In this document: positions 21,631 to 32,715 of the stretch, piece after piece
Layout: each line of letters starts with the position of its first letter
How positions within the stretch are numbered: the stretch's first letter is position 1
Assembly (NCBI GenBank): GCA_001247695.2
Contig: LGRX02025816.1
Location: forward strand, 1 to 64,000
Source of the DNA: Cymbomonas tetramitiformis
Taxonomy: Eukaryota > Chlorophyta > Pyramimonadophyceae > Pyramimonadales > Pyramimonadaceae
DNA length: 64,000 nucleotides
Reading direction: 5' to 3'
Translations under genes and position numbers: made by a program
The notes under the pieces: generated by a model
Seen by the model: only the letters and a program-made list of their open reading frames with translations
Told to the model about the DNA's origin: nothing
The model's database searches: none

Positions 21631-23290
21631 CTAGTAGCCTAGTGCTCTAGTCACCGAGAGGCGGGTCTCCGTCGGATCCAGAATGTAGCGGTGAGCGCTG
21701 GAAGCCGTGTGCCAAGCACCATGCTGCTGAAAGAGCCTGAAGCTGACCTTGCGGGCTGCAACTGTGGCCCCACCAGATCTGAGTGACTGAGTCCCCCACT
21801 TTTTCTGGACCTCTGCCTCTGACATCCTTGTGGTCCTATGCAGGAACTTATGCACCTCTCTGCGGCACTGAGGGTACTCCATATGTCTGCCATTCAATTG
21901 GGACTCATGCGGGCGGAACCTGGCTGCTCTGCCATCCCAACCCTGAAACAGGTTAATGGCTATTACCCTTCGGGTGGCTTAAGCCACCCTAACAGCGATT
22001 TAGGGTGGCTTAAGCCACCTTAACGTTTTCAATTATTACGGGAGCTATCGGTACCGGAAGCTAGATTTTTTTAGCTCAAAATGACGGCGACATTGTCTTC
22101 TTTTAGACACTATGTGCACTATTAGGCGAGCCCAAGTTCCCGGTGAGCAATTTTGGGAAGTATCCAAGAGGGTGCAACATTTAGTAAAATTTGAGCGATT
22201 TTCCCGGTTTTTGCATACCCATGCTACTTCAACCGAGATTTTGAGGGTCAAGATGACCTCGGATCAAACTTTTGGCAAGACACTGCAGAAAGAGCAGCTC
22301 GAGATCTTGACAACATGGGTCTCCAAATTTTGAAAGCGTCTTAGAGGAAGCCCCCGGTGAGCTAATTAGCTTAAGGTGGCTTAAGCCATCTTAAGGAAAA
22401 TTGGGAAATACCCACCCTACTTCAACCGAGATTTTGAGGGTCAAGATGAACTCAGATCAAACTTTTGATAAGACACTGCAGAAAGAGCAGCTCAAGATCT
22501 TGACGACATAGGTCTCCAAATTTTGAAAGCACCGCCGAAGAAGCCCCCACGAGCCCTTTAAGTTAAGGTGGCTTAAGCCACCTTAAGCTGCGGGTAATAG
22601 GCATTAACCAACCCTGACAGGCGCGCCCGGGAAATCAAGGCCTCACACAAGGCAACTGGGCAGGTGTCCCGGCGGGTGCCTCTGGCAATGTAGACTACGC
22701 CACCCTCGCTCCCTGAACTGGTCATTCTTCCTCTCTGTCAGGAGGGCCTCCATGTGTGTGGGGAAGAAGTTAACAAGCTCCACCCAAACAAACTTCATGT
22801 CCTTATACCTAAGGAACCCGGTCCACATGGTGCCAACCATGGCACCTACCACCAAGTGGATCAGTGGGCAAGTCTCCAAGTCTGGCACATACAGTAAAAT
22901 CCCGGTCTGTAGAATGTCCAAATCTAGCGGGTCCTTCTTATTCTGAAGCTTAAGTCATATGCGCCTCTTGGCTGCCTGCCTGACCCCTTTAACTAGCGGG
23001 TGCTTCGTCGGGGCATCCTCCTCTGTAACCAAGGCAATCTGATGGAGGGCATAAATGGCTCCTGATGCTGACTTAACCTCCACTGCATATGACTTAGCCT
23101 CACAGGCTATGAGCTGAAGGAAGAGGCTCATTGTAAGTGGAGTAGCCGGTACTGGTACTCTCGGGGGTACCCGTGCCGCACAGAAGGCGGTGTACCTGCG
23201 GATAATACCACTGCAGCTGCTGACCCAAGTGGTGGGGGCACGGGTAGCCACCATACCTGCCTTCATAGACTGAAGGAGGCTCTGCTCCAA
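21631..23290 (-). pseudogene. DIRS tyrosine recombinase, broken
   Basis: Recombinase used for integration of a circular cDNA. The N-terminal core-binding part is at 23290-22955 (Trp and Cys/Ala-rich helices), a middle part at 22921-22611 (ALLTERKNDQFRE) and the C-terminal catalytic part at 21897-21631. The catalytic part shows SLRSGGAT (box II Arg; the usual His-x-x-Arg His is Gln here), a HGAWH stretch and the candidate nucleophile Tyr in HRYI. The parts are in different frames, with stops, and a 659-bp palindrome element lies between middle and C-terminal parts. It is not functional. Confidence 0.75.
21951..22609. mobile_element. Palindrome-bearing short element, variant 1 (GGTGGCTTAAGCCACC type)
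   Basis: 659-bp insertion in the recombinase gene. Ends are GGTTAATGGCTATTACCC and GGGTAATAGGCATTAACC, an imperfect TIR. The host word AACCCTGA(A)CAGG is present on both sides, suggesting a duplication of about 8-10 bp. Four palindromes occur: 21972-21989 and 22004-22019 at the left, 22373-22392 after the core, and 22563-22586 (24 bp, perfect) at the right. The core around 22230-22330 (TTTTGAGGGTCAAGATGA and AAAGAGCAGCTC) is shared with the elements at 27571 and 31098, and part of it is duplicated at 22430-22530. No gene. Confidence 0.8.
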
Positions 23291-23356
23291 AGGATCACGG
23301 GGGCTTACTTGGAGCTGTCTCCAAAGCAGTGAGTCCAGAGCCCCGCCTGTTCCCCA

Positions 23357-25281
23357 TCAACAAGAGCCGTCGATCCTCAGAGCCAACACCCGGAAGGCAG
23401 GGGGGCCAACGGCCACCTCATTGGCTCGGCCTGCCCCCGGCTTAAACACTGGCTCAATGGAGTCTCTGGGGAGCTCCACCCAGTCAACCACAAAGGAGGC
23501 AAAGTGGACACCGTCAGGGCACAACAGAGGCCACCAGTGCCGGCCGGTCCACCAGGGGCATATGATTGTAGCCCGTGCTCCGTGCTGGATCAGGCACCTC
23601 AACAGCTGCCCCACAAGCCCGAACGGGGGATTACACCAATTGTTCTCCTGGTACCAGTCTGTGGAAGCAAAGCAATCGACACCTTCGCAGCCGGGGCACC
23701 ACCACCTGCTGATAAACCGAGGCAGCAAGTGGTTCCTGTCTGTCGCAAAACGGTCAACCGTGTGCTCACCCCACATCCCATCTAGCCATCTGAACCAATA
23801 CTCTGACAACATCCAATCATCTGAGTCATAGATACCAGCCAGGAAGTCTGCATACTCATTCAAGTCTCTGGGGATCCAAGTGACCTGAAGCTTCACCTTA
23901 TGAGCAATACACCACCAGAAGATCTCAACTGACAATCTGTGCAACTGAGACTTGGCACTACAACCTTTGCAGAGGATTCTCCAAGCTGCCTGAGAGTCTG
24001 TGTGCAGCTGAACTGCTGTGCCGTGAATGAAGTGCGCCAAAGACTGCAGAGTACGGAGGATCCCGATAAGTTCCCGAAAGGTGGAAGACTCATCCCGTTC
24101 ACTTAAGGACAGGTGTCCTCTAGCATCCTGCCGCTCTCGGGCACCGCTACTGCAAGCCAACCTCCCCAGCCGGTGCCTCCCGCATCTGTCCAAATAAGAT
24201 TAACAAAAATAGCTGAGACAACGGCCCAAATTGGGGAAGTAAATTCCTCCGAGTGGAGGCTCAACCAGAATCGGAGCTCCGTCATTACTTCCGCTGTCAC
24301 CGTGACATACTGGTCCCACCTGTAAGCAGCTTCAATCACAAAGTACATTTCTCGGGTAAACATAAAAGCCACTTTACCAAGAGCGGCTCGCAAAGACATT
24401 GCCTTCCCCGCAATCGAGGCAAGGCCGCGGGCTGTAATCCTGCGCCTACTCAGTGCGTCGGAAACCTTCTTCTGAAAGGAATCCCACTTCTGTTGCGGTG
24501 CATAGAACACTCCTTCAAGGGAGTCAATACCCATCCCAAGGAAAGGCAATCTCTGAACAGGTGTAAAGATTGACTTCTCGAGATTCACCAGGAAACCCGA
24601 AGCATCCAAGTCTGCCAAAATCTCTGCTTGCTGAATCAAGAAAGCTGCTAGGGCTGTGCTCGCTGCCAATCCAAAGAAAAGAAAATCATCTAAATAATGA
24701 ATAAGTCTGGCGCCTCTCTCCCTCCAATGGCGAGCGAGCTCTCGAGTGATACGAGTGAAGACATATGGGGCAATCGACAATCCGAAAGGTAGCACAACGT
24801 ACTGGAAAAATCTGTCCTGCCACTCGAAAGCTACATAAGCCTGAGAATCAGGGTGAAGCTCGACGTGGTGATAGCCCGACGTGAGGTCGAAGCTCCACAT
24901 ATAGCCCTCAGGATCGAGTAGGTCGCGTACCATCATTAGTCCCTCGTACTTGAACTTTCTCACAGCTAGATAGCTGTTAACGAAGCGGCCATTCCATATG
25001 AGCCGCTTTTTAGGCGGTTCACCAGGGCCCATGTCCCTGTAAGCAACACTGAGAGGGGACACTACAATCGGCCGATCGAACACCTCATACGCGGCGCCCG
25101 AAGCGAGAAGGTTGTCAACAGCTTCAGTCACAAACTCGCTCTCCTTAAGAGCCAAGTCGGAATTCGCGAACCACCTCGCTGGTGGGGGCTCACCCGCCCA
25201 AGGCAAGGAACCACCAAACGTGATCCACACGAGCACGACTGCATTGCAAAACGTGCACCAAAAAGGCAATCTCGCTCTCAA
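23357..25281 (-). pseudogene. DIRS reverse transcriptase-RNase H, frameshifted
   Basis: The reverse transcriptase covers 25281 to about 24200: KKRLIWNGR fingers, the FDLTSGYHH block, VLPFGLSIAP, and the catalytic YLDD box in IHYLDDF. RNase H follows (IWTDAGGTG with the first Asp; TFRELIG with the Glu; HTDSQAAW; NEYADFLAG) and then the DIRS-typical segment with FATDRNH and NPPFG. One frameshift between about 24110 and 24190 separates the first RNase H Asp from the rest, so no single protein is made. The start of the RT part is upstream of 25281 in sequence that changes frame. Confidence 0.85.
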
Positions 25282-25585
25282 TCTTCCCCTTGGGGCAGGA
25301 GTCTTCGCTGCTCCTTCCTCGAATTCGCTTCGATCGCACTCGTCTGCGCTAACCGCACCATCCTCTTCGTGAAGAAGGAAACGAAAGGCATTAAGCCAAT
25401 AGCACAGAGTGCCTCGCCAACGCGGAATCGGCCGAAACCGCAGCTCAAACGAGCGAAGCGCATTACGAACACACCCCTAACTAAGTACGCCATTAACAAA
25501 GCAAGGAAACATGAATAAGTGTTTCATCGGACAATAACTTTCTCATATAAAAATGATAATACATACAACAGTAACACGAGTTTCT

Positions 25586-26737
25586 AATTACCAGAGGCAC
25601 CAAAGGGGCACTGATTCTGCATATGGCCAGAACGACCACACGTAAAGCAAACAGGAGGAGTGCCCTTCCCTCCTTTCCCTTTGCCCCCTTTGGGACCAAA
25701 GTCATTCCTAGGGGGCTGGAACTGAGGCTGATAATACGGTTGAGGCCTCTAACCGCCTCCGTCGCGTGACTTCCAGCCATTCCGGGCTTTCTTACTGTCT
25801 GCCAAAGCTGCAGCTTCTTCGCTCGCGGCCTTCCTAGCCTTTTTATACTTTTTCTCGGCCTCCTCAGAATTCGTAACAGGCTCATCAGCAAATTTCTTCG
25901 CTACATTCCAACCGTCTTTGAAAGCAATATGGGCGATTTGAGCTTTCTCTTCGCAGAGCTTCATACCTTCTTCCAGAGTCGCTTCGGCCTTCTTAACACC
26001 TTAAGGGCGAATTGCCATACTGCTCATACTGATCCTGTTTTCCAGGAACTTATTTTCACGTTTTCGGCAATAACTCAAGTTCTAGACATCCATTTGCCAC
26101 GATTCTTCGCATACCTTATATTATGGAACTAGGTGGATGATATGGCACCTCGTTATCCCTCACATCGTTTGTGCACACATGCATATTTGTGACCCACCAT
26201 CACCATACTTAAGGAAATTCTATTGAAAAGCTGTTGTGGGCATTTTTGGGCATGCGCCATGAACATCCCACCACTATTGACGTGATGTTATAAGTGGGCG
26301 ATGACGTATCATGGTGTATATCAATGGGGAAAAAATGCCATATCCTTAATTTGAAGCCTTTAGAGTGCTCTCCATAGAGCACGCTTTTGTCACCTGCAAG
26401 CAAGACACCCCTGCACTTTCCACAAAGTCCCCCACTCGATATACCGAGTTTGGTGGGCATTGAAGGGTTGCGGGACCTCGCCCAAGTCCCCAATATGGAC
26501 ACCAATACTTCATATATCTTCAATAGTTGACTACCGTGGCAGTTATGGATGTTTTCGCGCTCATACTGATCCCATACTGCTAAAAACGAATTCGCCCTTA
26601 GGTCCGCTTCGATCTCCTCCGCGAGCGGTGCCGGCACGTCGCTCTAGCTGCCTTCGACAGCTCCACCGTTCCCTTGTGGAAGATCTTGTCGGCCGCGTTC
26701 GCAAAATCCCACGTGCGCTTGGCTGCCGTTCTTGTCC
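25586..26737 (-). pseudogene. DIRS gag C-terminal part, interrupted
   Basis: The last exon-like stretch carries a CCHC zinc knuckle (CFTCGRSGHMQNQC) near the C-terminus, after a Gly/Lys-rich segment, with stop at 25586. An in-frame TAG lies near 25751. Upstream is a Lys/Glu/Ala-rich coiled region. Gag-like frame resumes at 26601-26737, after a 594-bp insertion, and ends where a TTAA-flanked element begins. Too broken to encode protein. Confidence 0.65.
26004..26597. mobile_element. Harbinger-like MITE with TTA flanks
   Basis: Non-coding 594-bp insertion in the gag relic. TTA lies on both sides (26001-26003 and 26598-26600), and the ends read AGGGCGAATT and AATTCGCCC. TTA/TWA duplications and GGGC-type ends are typical of PIF/Harbinger elements; the short TIR and absence of a gene fit a MITE. 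Inner flanks also share CATACTGCT and CATACTGATC in inverse order. Confidence 0.6.
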
Positions 26738-26741
26738 TTAA

Positions 26742-27570
26742 CCCCTATGGAGCGGTTTGTACCGTATACGAACACGTTGACCGCTCATATCATAGTACAT
26801 TCACAGCTCGAACTGACAAGACTCGTTGCAATCGCACATCCACGCTTCGCACGCCCATCGCGATAGGTATCATTAATGCTCAAGAATGTATTTTGCACAT
26901 ATTCCTATTATATATACCTTACGCACGGGGCATTTCGTTGTGAGCGAATCCCCAAAGTTGCTCGAGTCATGGGATGTAATATGTGTAAAATCTATCCTAA
27001 AGTGTGAGAAATCGCGGTGTTGGTGGCATACATCGACATGGGTATGCCGGTTCAATGGTTTGTATCATATCATATCACCATGCACTTCATACGGGCCATA
27101 TATACGTTCCCGATATTCATTTATTGCTAAAAACACTCCATTTACGCCTTAAGTATGGAAAACATTGTAAAATTAATGTTTTTTTCTTGTTTTTTGGTGT
27201 TTTTTTCGCCTACTTGCTTGAATATTTCGATATATCGACGCGTTTGGCCAAAAAGATCATTACCTATTCAAAAACATGAATAAAGGAGATTGTTTTATGG
27301 TCGTGGGATGACTTATTACTCGATTATGCGGTTGCGAGAACTCAAATTTTACAAATTTGGTTCCTGGAACGGCATGATTTTTTCTTGTATATTGTCGATA
27401 TGTCGTTGTATATATCATGTGCGCATGCATGCAATAGCTCAACATGACCGTCTATGGGTTGTGGAACATATGTCGAATCTCGTGCACCTAACATGATACC
27501 ATGTACCACGAACACAGTGCATTTGTAAAATACATGTTTTTCGCAAAAGGTTCCATCCGCTCCATAGGGG
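26742..27570. mobile_element. piggyBac-like MITE with TTAA target duplication
   Basis: 829 bp, AT-rich, non-coding. The 14-bp TIR CCCCTATGGAGCGG is perfect at both ends and is flanked by TTAA at 26738-26741 and 27571-27574. TTAA duplication with a CCC start is the hallmark of piggyBac. The right TTAA is also the first bases of the palindrome element that follows, so it inserted exactly into that element's end. Confidence 0.8.
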
Positions 27571-28440
27571 TTAATGGCTACTACCCGATGGTCCTTACGG
27601 TAGGACCTAGAACGCTCTAGGTCCTACCATAAGGACCACTTTTTCAATAATTTTTTGAGGTGCCCTATTGGTATCGTGAATGGCTACCCTTCGGTTGATG
27701 GCATATTTAGGACTTGAACTCAGTCCCCGCTTTCCCACTTGCCGAGTTTTAACCCAAGCGGGATGCTACACTACCCGTATTAGGCACGGGTAGCGTAAAA
27801 AATCGTCGAGAACTTTTCTAAAGCCAAAAATCTCTTAAAATAATAGCACATCTTTCATAATTTTTCGCCGACAGACTATGGAGGCTGAGCATGCGTCCAA
27901 TGATCCAGTAGCACCGTAGCATTATATACAACCATGTTTAGAATAGAGCACAAGTCGATAACCTCATAGCGGACATTTAGCTGCACCCCAATCAACCTGT
28001 CCCATCATTTTTAGTCAAATGTCATAAAATTTAAGGGCCAATTTTGGCTTTGGTCTGAAGTCGGGGATGCTATATTGAATGCGCACATGCCGCTTACACA
28101 CTATTACCTCGCTATTGTCGCCATATAGACACAACAATTGAATTTTCGAGCCATCTACATAGGCAGAATGTGCGATATTTTGGCGTGTAATCATCGTTGA
28201 TCCGGACGAAGGGCATTATTATTTTGGGCGATTTAGTGCCTTTTCCAGCTTTGACAGCCAATGCTGCTTCAACCACTATTTTGAGGGCCAAGATGAACTC
28301 GGATGGAATTTTTGACAATACACTACGGAAAGAGCAGCTCGAGAACTTGACGACGCAGGTCTCGAAATTTTCGTAGGACCTATTGTGAAGCGGATAGCCG
28401 GGCTTAAATGTAGGTCCTTATGGTAGGACCTAGCTTTTTT
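27571..28440. mobile_element. Palindrome-bearing short element, variant 2 (GGTCCTTACGGTAGGACC type)
   Basis: Starts TTAATGGCTACTACCC, nearly the same end as variant 1. A long inverted repeat with 23-bp arms and one mismatch spans 27589-27638. A related near-palindrome is at 28411-28432. The family core is at 28265-28370 (TTTTGAGGGCCAAGATGA, AAAGAGCAGCTCGAGAA). The right TIR is not seen, so this copy is probably truncated. No gene. Confidence 0.7.
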
Positions 28441-28459
28441 TGCTGAAATTTGAAAAAAA

Positions 28460-28582
28460 CTGCGAGAACAGGGGTTCCGCTCGGTGAAAACAAACTGGCT
28501 AAGCTCCATAAACAGTCCGGCCGAGTGCTTTTATCATGCATCTCGGAAACCCGGATAATACGAAATAATGACTGACAGTACG
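28460..28582 (-). repeat. 123-bp terminal repeat shared by G1 and G2
   Basis: Base-for-base the same as 59533-59655 as far as I can read. It starts CTGCGAGAACAGGGG and ends CTGACAGTACG. The adjacent sequences differ, so it marks the common 3' end of the two gag-only elements. Confidence 0.85.
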
Positions 28583-28887
28583 GTACTACTGTACTGTCAT
28601 CCTAGCTACTAGCGGAGTCACGGTTCCGATCAGAGACAGGTCAGGCTAGGGGCTATCAGAGCCCATAATAATAACCCTGAACCTAAAGTCCAGCACACCA
28701 CCCGGAGCTGTGACCGTAGCTAACATGGCTAGGCAAGCGGAGCAAACTAAACAGATAACAAACAGCTACTTCATTGGAAACAGATATACTTCTAGCTGGG
28801 TGCCCGGGGACTTGTCCCGGGCTCCCGGCACAACCCACTGCTGCGGCTAAGGCTAATCACACCTCCAGGATCTGAAACAAGCAGACT

Positions 28888-31778
28888 CTAGCCACTGCAA
28901 AGCTGGTCGGCAGAGCCGAGTTCAGCAGACGGATCCCAAGGCAGGAAAACATCCGAAGTAAGTTGAGATGAGAATTGGTAAGCACTGACACCACCAGACC
29001 CAAGCGGGTCAGGCGGATCCCAGAGGGGAACGGTAGAATCACCAGATTGCAAAGCCGCCGAGGTCGATTGAGAAAAGAACTGTGTCACATCCCGCGGCGG
29101 CAATAACGAACCAGCAGTAACCACAGGCGGGTAAAGAGAATCCAGCACCGCATCACCGGGATGAACTGCACCGTAGTCGTAAGTGGCTCCGGGCTCAACC
29201 AGGCCCCTGACACCACCGCCGACCACGAGGGTCGGCATCGCCGTAGCACTGAACAGAAACGTAGCCACCATAAAAAGAGTGAGGGCAAATTCACCAATGC
29301 CAAATGGCCTGGAGCCTCTGGGGACTCCGAACCGCCGAAATGCTGCAGCCGCCGGCGGTGCACCCCCCTCAATTTCAGTCAGGCAGACACCAGGAGGGTA
29401 GTTGGAGCCCTCCCCATCATCATCGGAATCACACACCTCAACAGGCTCAGGCTCAACGTCAAGCCAGTCAGGGTGGATAGCGTTAAAAGTCTTGAAAGAA
29501 TTGTCAGCAGGAGTCATTGGGCCGAGAGCAGCCAGAGAGGCAGACGGCGGCACAAAGGTGGCACGGTTGACTCCATGCAAGTCAACCGGCTCATCATGCA
29601 CAGGTGCAGAGGCCCGCAGCAGCAGCTGCTTGCCAGTGGTCGGCTCAGCGACACCACCAGCAAGCGGACCGCTGACCGCAGAAAATGCAACACGGCCAAT
29701 AGAGAGATGCTCAACAGGTGCAGACTCAGCAGAGGCAGCAGCATCCTTGAACTGCTGCAGAGCCGTAGGCTCTGCAGCAAAGGAATATGCAGATAGCTCG
29801 CAGATTTCAGGTTGCCCCACGAGAGCACACAAGTGCTCCATGGACCCTGCATCTCCAGCGTCATAGTACCGCTGAAAACGAAGGGCAAGCACGTCGGAGT
29901 CATAAGACTCGACGGCTTGGCAGTAGGATGCCGAAATGGACAACGGGTGAGTGTCCTTGTGAGGACACTCACTGAGCCAATGCTTTGACCCAACGGCGCG
30001 GCACTTTTCGTGCCTGCACGTTGGGACAAAGGTGCCAGACCGCTTGTCAAAAGCCACCTCCGAAGAGGCGGAATGAGCAAGCGGCTGCACTCCAGGTCGG
30101 TGGAAGTTGCGCGGAGTGTGTTTCCCAGGAGGCGGCTTGGGGCCACCCCTCTTAAGGGAATCCACATCCCGCTGCAACTTGACCAACTGAGCACTGAGCC
30201 GATCAATGGCCGAAGCCAGGCCAGTGTCAGTGGTGCAAGATGCTACAGACATGGGGCGCCCTGCAGTGCGCTTGCCCGAGAGCCGCCCGCAGCGGTACTG
30301 CTCGCGCACGCGTGCCTGCAGGGTGAGCAGACTTACAGCCGCACGCTGGTCAGCTCGAGCAAACGAGTCAACCAGCGTGGCGTAAGCCGGCCCAGACAGA
30401 GCAGAGAGGAATTGTCTCTTAACAGCGTCTTCGGGCAGCGTCTGCAGACGCTGTGCATCCCGAAGACAACTGTTAAAAAGACGAATGCCAGAGTCAGGGT
30501 CATGCTCATCCGAGATTCCCACCTCAAGCAGCTCAGCAAAAGACTCGAATGGAGTCGAATCATCAGCAAGCATACGCACCACCTCGAGGGTGGCACGTTT
30601 GCCATCAGCAGGAACATCGGCTCCAGAAGCCTCCACCCAATTACGGGCAGGAGACCCTGGCGCAGTCAGCAGCAACAGCACAGAGTACAGGAGCTCATTG
30701 GCAGCAGGCATGACAGGGACATCAGCAGCAGTCAGCTCAAACAGGGGTGCAAATGCCTGTGACTGCAGCGTGAAGAGCTGCTGAATTTCGGAGACCAGCT
30801 GTGAAAAAATGTCCGAAGCCGACGATTCACTGCCATGAAATTTTGTCGTCTTGCCTCCCAAAACCTTAGTTGCTGCTGTCTTTGCGCACTGCATATCAAA
30901 GGAATCCTTGCGTAACCGTTGCACGAGTGTCGCAGCCGTAGCTGACTCGTCAGATGTAGCCAAATGCGGTGTTGTGGGGGTAGCCGAGTTTAACGCCCCA
31001 ACATCATCGAAAATAGTTGCTAATTTACGCGCCCTAGCGCGTGTGTCACAACTATGAGCACGCTTAGAAGGGGTCCCTCGGGCACCCCTGATGTCTGTTA
31101 CCCATCTGTTGGCTATAGCCAACATTAGGGCCCCTTATGTTGGCTGGAGCCAACATAAGCCTTGTTGACGATGCCGGGAGCTGTCGGTACCGGATTGTAC
31201 ATTTTATTAGCTCAAAATGACGGCGGGGATATTCTCTTTCACACATGCGTTAACAACATTGGGACGCTCGCAATCATCGGCGAGAATTTGGGTTACTATT
31301 CAAGAGAGTGTGAAAATTTGAGGAATTTCCAAGGAATTTTGGGTGTTTACATACCCATGCTACTTCGATCGATATTTTGAGGGTCAAGATGAACTCGGAT
31401 GAAAGTTTTGATAAGACACTCCAGAAAGAGCAGCTCGAGATCTTGACAACATGGGTGTTCAATCTTTCAACGCCCTTCTCATGCCGCTCACATTGTACAA
31501 TTTTCTTATGTTGGCTGCAGCCAACATACGGAGCATTTTGTATTTTAGCGATCATACCCCAATTCTAGGGCACAATTATGCAAGCCCCCATGGGTGTAAG
31601 AAGGTATACCACGTATTGACAATTTTTCAAAGGTCTAGTAGCCCTTCAAACAACATTGCTTTGGAGCAATATGTATCATTAACCATGAGTAATATGCTTC
31701 GGAACTTTGGGTTTTATGTTGGCTGCAGCCAACATAAAGATGGGTAAGAGACACTGAAAGGCCTGTCACACCCCCCAT
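28888..31778 (-). pseudogene. Gag-like protein of G1, split by an insertion
   Basis: The reading frame runs 31097-28888 (about 735 codons). The likely ATG is at 31778-31776, and the first ~11 codons are separated by the palindrome element at 31098-31747; an ATG inside that insert gives a false start at 31125. Features: helical N-terminal half; a zinc-knuckle-like C-x4-C-x7-H-x4-C (CRHEKCRAVGSKHWLSEC) near residue 385; an acidic Asp/Glu stretch; then a hydrophobic segment FALTLFMVATFLFSATAM about 120 residues from the C-terminus that could span a membrane. No protease, RT or integrase. Similar in layout to the 59987-62383 protein. Confidence 0.65.
31098..31747. mobile_element. Palindrome-bearing short element, variant 3 (TGTTGGCTGCAGCCAACA type)
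   Basis: 650-bp insertion at the very start of the G1 gag. The ends share TTACCCATCT as a short TIR. Four palindromes: 31107-31124, 31135-31158, 31507-31528 and 31713-31738 (26 bp, perfect). Their arrangement, two at the left, one after the core and one at the right, matches variant 1. The core 31360-31455 is closely similar to variant 1 (GAGGGTCAAGATGAACTCGG; AAAGAGCAGCTCGAGATC). No gene. Confidence 0.8.
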
Positions 31779-31830
31779 ATTCAGTCACGCTACCGCAGCC
31801 CATGTCAGACCCCACCGCAGTTGCCCCCAT

Positions 31831-32715
31831 CGCGCCCGTCTCAGCCGACAGCAAACGCCCCAGCCATGACCCCCTTTTTTTCAGTAATTGTCATTCCCCC
31901 CTCAGTCACGGTCCTACCCCAGTTCATTGTCCGCTCGAGCGCCCGGAGCATATCACGTTCACCCTCCTGCTCAGATCGCCCTCCCAGTTTAAATCATGCA
32001 CGACGCCTCGCCAAGCGCTACATCGACGTCGCCGCGACCAGCCCGTGCCGATCCGCGAGAACCGCAGAGCGTCGAGCACGACATCACGCGAAGTGACATC
32101 ACGACACGACCACACATGACGTCTCGGCAATGCATGACAGGGCAAACGCAAGCGCGCGTTGACACCAAACGCCGCTGTCACTGGGAACCAATGGTCACAG
32201 GGCATCCGAAACGACAATGGCATTCACGGACTTTCACTATGCTCGCTTGAGTATTTAGCTAGCTCTGCTTTCGAAAAGTGAGATCCGAACCTTTCAAAAC
32301 CATTCTGCGGTATAGTGATATTTGCCTCTTGTGGCCTAGCATTAAATGTGATATTTGCATACATATACTTCGAATCCACATGAGAGCTTTGTCACTAGCA
32401 GTTTGTAAGAGTCTGGTTCGGATCCCCAGAGTGCCGGCACGCCACTCTGATGTATGTGCGAAGTCGCGCCGTTGTGCTTGTTTTATCTGTGAATTGCCCC
32501 CTGCGTTGCTCGTTTGCCTTTCTGCTTTTCATGCTTCCATCTGAGCCTGAATCTACAGTCTGCGAGTGCAAGTTAGACCCGCGCCCGTTTTGCGAATCTA
32601 CGAGCCGGCGTGGCAGAAGCGCGTTGCCGCCTGACATGTTGTACGTAGCACAGCAATAGACACGCGTATCGCTGTTCCGCAGCGGTGGAGATCCGCAGCT
32701 GTCCGAAAACGTTCG
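31831..32715. other. Spacer, probably 5' region of G1, no gene seen
   Basis: GC-rich stretch at 31790-32230 (many CCCC and CGAC words) followed by mixed DNA. Open frames here are short and show no family resemblance. Confidence 0.4.

Larger units (their letters stand above)
21290..26737 (-). mobile_element. Decayed DIRS-like tyrosine-recombinase retrotransposon
   Basis: Order on the minus strand is a gag C-terminus with CCHC knuckle, reverse transcriptase, RNase H, then tyrosine recombinase. That order, with a recombinase rather than an integrase, is diagnostic of DIRS-like elements. It is broken by a frameshift in RNase H, stops in gag and recombinase, and insertions at 21951-22609 and 26004-26597. 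The ends are not resolved; 21290-21630 after the recombinase stop is probably its 3' terminal region. Confidence 0.8.
28458..31830 (-). mobile_element. Gag-only DIRS-type retroelement G1
   Basis: A gag-like gene with no polymerase, followed on the minus strand by about 300 bp of 3' region and a 123-bp end (28460-28582) identical to that of element G2 at 59533-59655. It is probably a non-autonomous retroelement moved by a DIRS-like machinery. The 5' limit is uncertain. Confidence 0.6.

Noticed and set aside
26001..26600. AAGGGCGAATT...AATTCGCCCTT resembles TA-cloning vector junctions
   Set aside because: The insert is flanked by TTA duplications inside a continuous gag relic, one arm differs after GAATT, and no other vector sequence is present. 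It reads as a TIR of a MITE.
31064..31125. Gag start codon at 31125
   Set aside because: That ATG lies in the palindrome of the inserted short element; the gag frame continues on the other side of the insert to an ATG at 31778.
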